Below are positions 1-4,873 of a stretch of 6,463 nt of DNA, piece after piece. Numbering within the stretch: position 1 is the stretch's first letter; every line of letters starts with the position of its first letter. This DNA comes from an uncultured Desulfobacterales bacterium (GTDB taxonomy: Bacteria > Desulfobacterota > Desulfobacteria > Desulfobacterales > JAFDCJ01), in assembly GCA_945787595.1 (NCBI GenBank), contig CALZJV010000506.1, positions 1-6,463 on the forward strand, given 5' to 3'. The notes beneath the pieces were generated by a model that saw only the letters and a list, made by a program, of their open reading frames with translations, had not been told where the DNA came from and searched no databases. Both the position numbers and the translations under genes were made by a program.

Positions 1-1110
1 GAAGAGCATCGTGGAGGTGGCAATGGCTACTTCAAAGTGGTTGGAAGCCCCGATCATGGCCGCCGGGGCAGCATCAATGTAGCGGAGTTTCAGCAGGCGC
101 GCCAGTCCATACCCCAACCAGAAGATCAGCATGGTCTGAATAAAGAGCGGAATGGCGATCCACAGAATGGTCAGCGGATTGCCGATGATCACCTCGCCTT
201 TAAAAGAAAATAGCAGCACCAGGGTGATGAGCAGGGCGATAATCGTAATCGGCGTGAGAACGTGTAAAAACTTTTCTTTGAACCATGTCTCGCCCTTGGC
301 AGCAATAATCCACTTGCGGGAAAGATAACCGGCCGCCAGCGGCAGGGCTACGTAAATACCGATGGACAACAGTAACGCCTGCCAGGGCACGGGCAGACGA
401 CCCACACCCAGCAGAAAGCCGCCCAGGACGCCATAGAGCAACAGCATGGTCAGCGAGTTGATGGCCACCATCATCAGTGTCAATCCGTCATTGCCGCGGG
501 ACAGGTAGCCCCACACCAGCACCATGGCCGTACAGGGTGCGATGCCAAGAAGGATGCAGCCGGCCAGATAACTGCGCCACAGCGGTACTTCCAGCATTTT
601 TATTCCATCAGCCATCACCACCGTTCCGGCACCATGGGTGGCACCAACCGGCAGGTCGAGGCCGAAGGGCGTCTTGACCAGATCCACCGCGTCGGGACCG
701 ATGAAATTGTAAAACAGCGTGCCAAGGAAAAAGATGGCGATGCCGTACATGGTAAACGGTTTGACGGCCCAGTTGACAAACAGGGTCAGAAACACCGGTT
801 TGCCACTTTTACCGGCCTTGACGACTTCGCTGAAATCGATCTTGACCATAATGGGATACATCATGAAAAACAGGCAGACGGCAATCGGGATGGACACCAC
901 CGGCAAAAACAGGCAGACGGCAATCGGGATGGACACCACCGGCGCCCCCTTGACATAGATGGCCAGACTGTCGAGAGATTGCGCCACACCCGGAGCGATT
1001 TTTCCGAGGAGAATACCTGCGATGATGCACAGCACCACCCATAGTGAGAGAAAACGCTCAAAAACACTGGTCATTTTACGGTCATTTTTTAAAACGTCAT
1101 CCTTGCTCAT
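1..1110 (-). CDS. acr3: ACR3-family arsenite efflux permease, 3' end cut by the window edge
   Basis: Inner-membrane carrier that exports arsenite, As(III), using the membrane potential or proton gradient; last visible gene of the arsenic operon. The frame is open for 370 codons from ATG (1108-1110), preceded by AGGAG at 1121-1125, and leaves the window without a stop; family length suggests about 30 residues are missing. Family marks seen: the loop and helix [12 protein letters not shown] with the conserved cysteine (Cys193; this Cys is essential in studied ACR3 proteins) and SNHFEVAIA with the conserved glutamate (Glu360). Many hydrophobic segments fit a 10-TM carrier. Anomaly: [12 protein letters not shown] is present twice (about residues 57-68 and 70-81), encoded by an exact 39-bp tandem repeat inside the second TM helix, where relatives have one copy. 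The frame stays open, but the helix would be 13 residues too long, so activity is uncertain. The stretch of about 45 residues before Cys193 (ending [14 protein letters not shown]) is a long loop. Confidence 0.95.
   Translation of the reverse strand, partial: MSKDDVLKNDRKMTSVFERFLSLWVVLCIIAGILLGKIAPGVAQSLDSLAIYVKGAPVVSIPIAVCLFLPVVSIPIAVCLFFMMYPIMVKIDFSEVVKAGKSGKPVFLTLFVNWAVKPFTMYGIAIFFLGTLFYNFIGPDAVDLVKTPFGLDLPVGATHGAGTVVMADGIKMLEVPLWRSYLAGCILLGIAPCTAMVLVWGYLSRGNDGLTLMMVAINSLTMLLLYGVLGGFLLGVGRLPVPWQALLLSIGIYVALPLAAGYLSRKWIIAAKGETWFKEKFLHVLTPITIIALLITLVLLFSFKGEVIIGNPLTILWIAIPLFIQTMLIFWLGYGLARLLKLRYIDAAPAAMIGASNHFEVAIATSTMLF
866..943. repeat. Exact 39-bp tandem duplication inside acr3
   Basis: Copies at 866-904 and 905-943 are identical at all 39 positions and directly abut. 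39 bp is 13 codons, so the acr3 frame is kept. Deleting either copy gives [19 protein letters not shown], the usual ACR3 arrangement, which marks the second copy as an added unit. The perfect identity suggests a recent slippage event, or an assembly or sequencing artefact. Confidence 0.97.
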
Positions 1111-1174
1111 TGATAGATTTCTCCTGTTTTAATTGTTACAGTCTCATCCTTTATTTACCTGTTTTAAACCATGT

Positions 1175-1705
1175 TCAAACGTCAAAATCGAACTGCCGCA
1201 TGTATTCGTCAAGTTTAGCCCGATTCTCTTGAGCCAGCCCTGGGCATTCTTCAACACCCTTGATGCCTTCCGCCATCCGGGCGGCAAACACCATGCAGGT
1301 GGGCATTCCACAGTCTCTGCAATTGGTCTTGGGCAGCAGTTTAAGAATCTCGATCAGCTTGGGTTTGGGTGTGCCTTCGCAGCTGGGGTGAATGTTGTCG
1401 CGGTTGTCCCAAGCCTGGTTGATTTCCCGTTCCAGCCACTTAAGGATCTTATCCGCTTCGGCTTCGTCTCGCAGGGCATTGATGGCGATTTTGGTTCCAT
1501 GCACTGTAATTAGTTTGCCCTGCGATCTGAAAATTACTGCCGGCGGATCTTTCAAGTATTCGAAACCACCTAAAACAGCATTGAGATAGGGGAGCACCGG
1601 TTCGATGTTCTGGTCCAGATGCGCGATACAGTGCACGGATTCAAAGCCGGGATTGCACTCGGGTCTGAAAATTTCTTTGGAATACGTTTTCAACAACATA
1701 CTCAC
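1175..1705 (-). CDS. 4Fe-4S cluster protein (PF04060-type C-terminal domain) of unknown function in the arsenic operon
   Basis: Soluble protein of 176 residues if it starts at GTG 1705, or 174 from ATG 1699, which aligns better with the remembered family start (MLLKTYSKEIFRPECNP). Two parts are visible. Residues 1-105 contain PPAVIFRSQGKLITVHGTKI and an HCIAHLDQ element. Residues 120-160 carry LPKTNCRDCGMPTCMVFA followed by GVEECPGL. Its cysteines 129, 132, 137 and 154 are spaced C-x2-C-x4-C-x16-C, the pattern of the PF04060 cluster domain known from corrinoid Fe-S proteins and RnfB. Further cysteines lie at 17, 26 and 109. The gene sits between the mini-thioredoxin and acr3 on one strand. 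No purine-rich RBS stands at a normal distance from ATG 1699; only GGTGAG is near, and its 5' end is overlapped by thioredoxin codons. A redox or electron-transfer accessory role in arsenic handling is inference; the biochemical function is not known to me. Confidence 0.87.
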   Translation of the reverse strand: MSMLLKTYSKEIFRPECNPGFESVHCIAHLDQNIEPVLPYLNAVLGGFEYLKDPPAVIFRSQGKLITVHGTKIAINALRDEAEADKILKWLEREINQAWDNRDNIHPSCEGTPKPKLIEILKLLPKTNCRDCGMPTCMVFAARMAEGIKGVEECPGLAQENRAKLDEYMRQFDFDV

Positions 1706-1874
1706 CGTCTATTACCACAGCAGGGGTTCCGAACACGCCGTAGCCGGCTATTTCCATGGCCTCCGTGACTTTTTCGATTCGGGCATCTACACCTGCTTCC
1801 GCGACTGCTTCTTTAACAATTTTTTCAGTCTGCTGACATTTCGGACAACCGGGTCCTAAAACTTTGATATCCAT
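1641..1874 (-). CDS. Mini-thioredoxin (thioredoxin_3 type) with an aberrant C-terminus
   Basis: Small cytoplasmic dithiol-disulfide protein of 77 residues, starting at ATG 1874 with AGGAG at 1881-1885 and a 6-nt spacer. The redox site is CPKC (Cys10, Cys13) after the first beta strand (MDIKVLGPG). GVFGTPAVVIDGE carries the cis-proline (Pro51) of the thioredoxin fold. Such proteins, 'redox-active disulfide protein 2' or PF13192, are often encoded next to PF03773 permeases, as here. Oddity: from residue 59 the sequence (YVVENVFQRNF...) no longer looks like the family, which normally has a last beta strand with a glycine and a helix of the SKEEIK type. These codons overlap the first 65 bp of the Fe-S gene in another reading frame. 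Total length is near normal by coincidence. A small deletion that removed the true 3' end and the intergenic spacer is the simplest reading; the fold may be compromised. Confidence 0.88.
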   Translation of the reverse strand: MDIKVLGPGCPKCQQTEKIVKEAVAEAGVDARIEKVTEAMEIAGYGVFGTPAVVIDGEYVVENVFQRNFQTRVQSRL

Positions 1875-1900
1875 TTTATTCTCCTTTTTTGTTTTAAATT

Positions 1901-1930
1901 GGACACGGATTTACACAGATGAACACCGAT
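1901..1930. repeat. Three 10-bp direct repeat units between permease and thioredoxin genes
   Basis: Three consecutive decamers, GGACACGGAT, TTACACAGAT and GAACACCGAT, share the pattern nnACACnGAT. They lie in the 64-bp gap between the permease stop and the thioredoxin start, just upstream of the thioredoxin RBS. On the minus strand they read ATCnGTGT repeats. I recall very similar 'ATCCGTGTTCATCTGTGT' sequences as frequent interspersed intergenic elements in environmental bacterial genomes. The function is unknown. Confidence 0.8.
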
Positions 1931-1938
1931 ATAAAAAT

Positions 1939-3324
1939 TCAGGAAAAAAAGTGACCGAAGATCATCCCGCTGATGGTGGCCATCACGACCACCAGGCCGA
2001 CAAAGGCCACAGTCCTCTTGGTTCCCATGACACTGCGGATCACCAGCATGTTGGGCAGACTTAGGGCCGGTCCGGCCAGCAGCAGCGCAAGGGCAGGTCC
2101 CTTGCCCATGCCGGCACCTAAAAGTCCCTGTAAAATCGGCACTTCCGTCAGGGTAGCGAAGTACATGAAGGCTCCCACCACCGAGGCGAACAGGTTGGCC
2201 CACAGGGAGTTGCCGCCCACCAGGCCACTGATCCATTGTGAAGGAATCAAACCCTCCGAACCGGGCCTCCCCAGTAGCAGGCCTGCCACCAGGACACCGG
2301 CAAACAGCAGGGGCAATATTTGTTTGGCAAAATCCCAGGTGGACAGAAACCAGGATTCGGTCTCTCCCGGGGTAGTGGTGGTGAGCACTACCAGGGCAAT
2401 GATGCCGGCCGAAAAAGCAATCAGCGGCTCATGCGGGAAAAGAAAGGCCAGCGTCAGAACGGCAGCGGCCGCCAATAAGACTTTATAAGCCTTGACATGG
2501 AACCATTTTACCAGCAGCACGCTGAAGACCATTGAAAAAAATCCGGTAAGCAGCCACTTGACATTGTAAATTGCATGCCACAGTCCGGCAGGTTCGGTCG
2601 GCGTGCCCCAGGTAGCAGACACCAGGATGCCCACCATAACGGCGAAATAAATCACATTTTGCCACAGCGGTCGTTCCACTTCCGGTTCGGGCATGTGCAA
2701 AGCGGATTCAGCCTTGGCCTGTTCTTCCTTGCGAAACAGCAGGTGCATTATCAGGCCGATAACGATGCTGAACACCACCGCTCCCGCCGCCCTTGCCAGG
2801 CCGATCTCAGGACCCAGAATCCGGGCCGTGAGAACAATTGCCAGCACATTGATGGCCGGTCCGGAATATAGAAATGCGATGGCCGGGCCCAGGCCGGCAC
2901 CCCTTTTCCAGATGCCGGCAAACAGCGGCAATACCGTGCAGGAACAAACCGCCAGAATGGTGCCTGAAACCGAGGCAACGCCATAGGACATGACCTTATT
3001 GGCGCCGGCCCCGAGGTATTTCATGACGGCTGCCTGGGACACAAAAACCGAAATGGCACCGGCGATAAAAAAGGCCGGCACCAGACAAAGCAATACATGC
3101 TCCTGGGCGTACCACTTGGCCAATGCCAGGGATTCGATGATCGCACCGGTAAAACGGCTGCTGTCTATGGGCAGCCAAAAAAAAGCCAGAAAAACCCCTG
3201 CAATGATGCTCAGCGGTTTCCAGATGCTTTGCCAGTCCACCTGGCTTTCGGGTTCTTCCTCCTCAATTTCTTCATCCTGCTGGATGGCGGCCTCTTTGTT
3301 TTTGATAGCGATTGCTTCACTCAT
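1939..3324 (-). CDS. PF03773 (ArsP/DUF318-type) permease
   Basis: Polytopic inner-membrane permease of 461 residues. The start ATG 3324 has GAGGA at 3332-3336 with a 7-nt spacer. The N-terminus is a charged cytoplasmic tail (EEIEEEEPESQ, residues 18-28), followed by about eight to ten hydrophobic segments in two halves joined by a charged linker (about 198-220). The first half contains the family signature AVCSCTVLPLFAGIWKRGAG (Cys127, Cys129) and FLYSGPAINVLAI; the second half repeats the theme with TLTEVPILQGLLGAGMGKGP and LLAGPALSLPNML. PF03773 includes ArsP, which exports trivalent organoarsenicals such as methylarsenite and reduced roxarsone in Campylobacter, but many members have no assigned substrate. 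This one is longer than the roughly 310-350-residue ArsP proteins. Position directly after arsR and before a thioredoxin and acr3 supports an arsenic-related substrate; the exact substrate is inference. Confidence 0.92.
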   Translation of the reverse strand: MSEAIAIKNKEAAIQQDEEIEEEEPESQVDWQSIWKPLSIIAGVFLAFFWLPIDSSRFTGAIIESLALAKWYAQEHVLLCLVPAFFIAGAISVFVSQAAVMKYLGAGANKVMSYGVASVSGTILAVCSCTVLPLFAGIWKRGAGLGPAIAFLYSGPAINVLAIVLTARILGPEIGLARAAGAVVFSIVIGLIMHLLFRKEEQAKAESALHMPEPEVERPLWQNVIYFAVMVGILVSATWGTPTEPAGLWHAIYNVKWLLTGFFSMVFSVLLVKWFHVKAYKVLLAAAAVLTLAFLFPHEPLIAFSAGIIALVVLTTTTPGETESWFLSTWDFAKQILPLLFAGVLVAGLLLGRPGSEGLIPSQWISGLVGGNSLWANLFASVVGAFMYFATLTEVPILQGLLGAGMGKGPALALLLAGPALSLPNMLVIRSVMGTKRTVAFVGLVVVMATISGMIFGHFFS

Positions 3325-3384
3325 CAGAATATCCTCATTGCTTCAGGTAAAGGAACCTTGGGTGCTAGGCTCGGGGTCGCTTCT

Positions 3385-3430
3385 GCAAAATAAATAACCA
3401 TATGCAAATTTAACGATGTATTTATTTTGC
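3385..3430. repeat. 12-bp perfect inverted repeat spanning the arsR stop codon
   Basis: GCAAAATAAATA (3385-3396) and TATTTATTTTGC (3419-3430) are exact reverse complements separated by 22 bp. The right arm contains the arsR stop codon (3422-3424). The loop holds the operator-like ATATGCAAATTT. It could be a weak, AT-rich transcript-end or processing hairpin between arsR and the permease gene, or part of a regulatory site. There is no GC-rich stem with a T-tract, so a strong intrinsic terminator is unlikely. Confidence 0.7.
3400..3411. promoter_or_regulatory. Possible second ArsR operator upstream of the permease gene
   Basis: ATATGCAAATTT matches the arsR promoter site ATATGCGAATAT at 10 of 12 positions, in the same orientation, and lies 76 bp upstream of the permease start. 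On the minus strand a weak promoter pair, TTGCGC (3434-3429) and TAAATT (3412-3407) with a 16-bp spacer, overlaps it. This raises the possibility of a second regulated start for the permease-thioredoxin-FeS-acr3 part. It is AT-rich and could be chance. Confidence 0.4.
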
Positions 3431-3766
3431 GCAAAGTTCCTCACGATTTAAAAAAGGAACCGTTTTTACGAGATCAACAATTTCCGGATCCTCGTCCAGC
3501 CAGTGTTTCAGGTTGCCCAGAACACTGGAGGCATAGGGACTGGCTTTGCCGTCCGTCAGAGAATAATTCACCCAAAGTCCGTCTTTAGCATAGTCCACCA
3601 AACCGGCTTCTTCTAATATTTTCAAATGCTTCGATACAGTAGGCTGAGCGATTTTCAACGCTCCCCGCAGTTCGCAGACGCACATCATTTTCTGCTGTAA
3701 TAATTTAATAATCTTTACCCGATTCGGATCGGAAAGGGCCTTCATGACTTTGAGAAAGGATTTCAT
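3422..3766 (-). CDS. arsR: ArsR/SmtB-family transcriptional repressor
   Basis: Winged-helix repressor of 114 residues that would bind its own promoter and release DNA when As(III) or Sb(III) binds. The ATG at 3766 is chosen because AAGGAGG (3778-3772) ends 5 nt before it and because MKSFLKVMKALSDPNRVKII is the usual family start. An in-frame upstream ATG at 3865 would place coding sequence across the promoter. The recognition helix region is AQPTVSKHLKILEEAGLV, followed by the wing (DGLWVNYSL). The metal site motif is MCVCEL, with Cys29 and Cys31 matching Cys32 and Cys34 of E. coli ArsR; the position of the third E. coli ligand (Cys37) is Arg34 here. A cysteine near the C-terminus (Cys112, in EELCAK) is the only other cysteine and might be a third ligand; that is inference. 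First gene of the operon, 97 bp before the permease. Confidence 0.96.
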   Translation of the reverse strand: MKSFLKVMKALSDPNRVKIIKLLQQKMMCVCELRGALKIAQPTVSKHLKILEEAGLVDYAKDGLWVNYSLTDGKASPYASSVLGNLKHWLDEDPEIVDLVKTVPFLNREELCAK

Positions 3767-3785
3767 CAGCGCCTCCTTATATTTA

Positions 3786-3799
3786 TATATGCGAATATA
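3786..3799. promoter_or_regulatory. Likely ArsR operator overlapping the arsR -10 box
   Basis: TATAT (3786-3790) and ATATA (3795-3799) flank GCGA, giving a 14-bp near-palindrome. It overlaps the -10 hexamer of the arsR promoter, and lies 20 bp upstream of the arsR start codon. An imperfect AT-rich dyad over the -10 region is the usual arrangement for autorepressing ArsR/SmtB proteins. Binding is inferred from position and symmetry. Confidence 0.65.
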
Positions 3800-3822
3800 G
3801 TAAACCAGTTTGGCATTGTCAA
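3794..3822 (-). promoter_or_regulatory. Sigma-70-type promoter of the arsenic operon
   Basis: On the minus strand TTGACA (3822-3817, a perfect -35) is followed after exactly 17 bp by TATATT (3799-3794, 5 of 6 matches to -10). Transcription would start around 3787 and give a short leader with the AAGGAGG ribosome-binding site at 3778-3772 before arsR. Confidence 0.85.
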
Positions 3823-3923
3823 GCTCTTTTATTCTGACTCCTGGCTGCTGAATTCTGTGTTTCAACGCCGGTTATCGTTAAAAGCCCTTTCCAAGGGCAA
3901 ACCAAAGCCTCCTAGTCCTCCCT

Positions 3924-3972
3924 CTCTCCGAGCTGTAGGCTCTACTCTCCGACCCGTAGGCTCGAGTCTACG
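3924..3972. repeat. Degenerate 21-bp tandem repeat ending in an 18-bp palindrome
   Basis: Unit 1 (3924-3944) and unit 2 (3945-3965) abut and agree at 18 of 21 positions; both begin CTCTCCGA and contain GTAGGCTC. The second unit merges into CGTAGGCTCGAGTCTACG (3955-3972), a palindrome with one mismatched pair centred on CTCGAG. Within it GGCTCG (3959-3964) and CGAGCC (3971-3976) can form a stem. The block is GC-rich in AT-rich surroundings, which fits an interspersed repeat element. Confidence 0.75.
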
Positions 3973-4293
3973 AGCCGGAGGCGGGGCCGGAAGCTGGGCC
4001 AGGATTCTTTACTTGATGTCAATTAAAAATGGTCAGCTTTTTGACAATGCGTCACTATTTCAAGCAAAAAAGGCGGCTTGAGAACAAGACTTTGGGGTAA
4101 GTACATCAATATCCTACTGAATTCATATGAATTATATCTTTCTTGGGGGGCACCTACTGGTTGGCACAAATTTTGCTAAAAACCAGTGTGGTCTCAATTT
4201 ATCCTTTAGTTATTTGGTACTGCCGATTCTTTAGTCAATCGAAAATGATTGGTGCCATCTATTAAAAAAAAAATTCGTTCAAAAAGATATCGA

Positions 4294-4322
4294 CCGTACT
4301 GGATACGGGATTTTTTCTTTTT
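4294..4322 (+). terminator. Terminator-like hairpin with T-tract
   Basis: CCGTA (4294-4298) and TACGG (4304-4308) form a 5-bp stem with a CTGGA loop, followed after two bases by TTTTTTCTTTTT (4311-4322). The shape is that of a weak intrinsic terminator on the plus strand, but no plus-strand gene is seen in the preceding 400 bp, so it may be a leftover of a lost gene. Confidence 0.45.
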
Positions 4323-4425
4323 ACCGATTCCATGGTTATTTTCCGTAACGCAAAAGATGAGTTTTGGTGACTGCCGGCCTAACGATCATCCACCATGTTT
4401 TTAACCAACACACCGATAAAGGTAA

Positions 4426-4452
4426 TAACAGGGCTTTTGGCGAACCCTGTTA
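4426..4452. repeat. 8-bp perfect inverted repeat (hairpin) upstream of the cheW remnant
   Basis: TAACAGGG (4426-4433) and CCCTGTTA (4445-4452) are exact reverse complements with an 11-nt loop. There is no T-tract, so it is not a classical terminator. A second imperfect dyad follows at about 4472-4490 (GGTGACC, TTTT, GGGTAACC). These lie some 25-60 bp before the point where CheW homology starts. Function unknown. Confidence 0.55.
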
Positions 4453-4514
4453 AACTCTCCGATGCTTTGATGGTGACCTTTTGGGTAACCCTCGTTAAAC
4501 GTAAAAATTAATCA

Positions 4515-4817
4515 GCTGCCGATCTGAGGCTACGGTTCAAAATGGAGGCGATCGGTTCCACCGACCGTACCTGCATTATTGTGGTGGGGATTGAAGGACA
4601 GTCCGACACCATGATGATCGGGGCCTTGGTGGATTCGGTCTCCGAGGCGTTAAACATCAGGGCCGAGGAGATGGAGGGCACCCCCACCTTCGGCACCAAA
4701 TTGGATACGGACTATATCCTGGGAATGGCCAAGATGGAAGGCGGCGTCAAGATCCTGCTCGATATCGATCAGGTGCTGAGCGGAGAAGAGATAGTCGAAT
4801 TTGATAAAACAGTTTAA
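4515..4817 (+). pseudogene. cheW: 5'-truncated cheW (C-terminal part only)
   Basis: CheW is the cytoplasmic adaptor linking chemoreceptors to the kinase CheA. Here only the C-terminal part is present. Family-like sequence starts at ADLRLRFKMEAIGSTDRTCI, which corresponds to the mid-protein 'VIPVxDLRxRF' region, and continues through IGALVDSVSEALNI, a typical CheW/CheA C-terminal motif, then YILGMAKMEGGVKILLDID and the end of the protein. About 60-75 N-terminal residues of a normal ~150-170-residue CheW are missing. The frame is closed by TAA at 4509-4511, and the two other upstream frames show nothing like the CheW N-terminus. The first ATG is at 4542 (91 residues), with only a distant GAGG 12 nt upstream. 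Without the first beta subdomain the fragment should not fold as a CheW. It lies 56 bp upstream of the PstS-like gene and on the same strand as the probable receptor, so the original cluster was probably chemotactic. Confidence 0.78.
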
Positions 4818-4873
4818 TGTTCTAGGCCATCAATTCATAATTAATCATCAACTAAACTAGGGAGATTACAATC

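Larger units (their letters stand above)
3823..4514. other. Long non-coding, repeat-containing gap and probable rearrangement junction
   Basis: About 690 bp without a reading frame that looks like a protein. From left to right it holds a small hairpin (GCCCTT-TCC-AAGGGC, 3884-3898), a polypyrimidine run (about 3908-3929), a 21-bp tandem repeat with palindrome (3924-3972), a weak 7-bp inverted repeat (ACTGGTT 4156-4162 / AACCAGT 4181-4187), an A10 run near 4264-4273, a terminator-like hairpin (4294-4322) and an 8-bp hairpin (4426-4452). It is mostly AT-rich apart from the GC-rich repeat block, and it stops where CheW homology begins in mid-protein. No transposase remnant or tRNA was recognised. 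Confidence 0.7.

Noticed and set aside
634..1044. Plus-strand open frame of 136 codons
   Set aside because: It is antisense to acr3, shows a low-complexity repeated segment that only reflects the 39-bp duplication, and has no family resemblance.
809..1067. Short minus-strand frames across the duplication
   Set aside because: They are out of frame with acr3, whose continuous frame explains the region fully with recognisable ACR3 motifs.
1856..2236. Minus-strand frame of 126 codons overlapping the permease and the thioredoxin start
   Set aside because: It is an out-of-frame shadow of the permease gene with glycine- and cysteine-rich nonsense composition.
1973..2488. Plus-strand frame of 171 codons
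   Set aside because: It is antisense to the permease, rich in Pro, Ala and Arg, with no recognisable domain.
3767..3865. N-terminal extension of ArsR from an upstream in-frame ATG
   Set aside because: The extension would be encoded by the promoter and operator and has no ArsR-like residues; the internal ATG at 3766 has an ideal RBS.
3857..4081. Plus-strand frame of 74 codons in the gap
   Set aside because: Its Pro/Ser/Gly/Arg-rich middle is just the translated tandem repeat; there is no RBS and no family resemblance.
4449..4499. Two GTTAAAC strings beside an inverted repeat, suggestive of an integron attC site
   Set aside because: Both strings point the same way, and no matching RYYYAAC partner or attC-like long imperfect stem with extrahelical bases was found.
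4481..4509. Possible promoter TTGGGT with an AT-rich -10 before the cheW remnant
   Set aside because: No acceptable -10 hexamer at 16-18 bp; the match is no better than expected in AT-rich DNA.
3823..4514. CRISPR array or tRNA in the gene-free gap
   Set aside because: Only two diverged abutting units exist without spacers, and no cloverleaf or TPsiC-type motif was seen.
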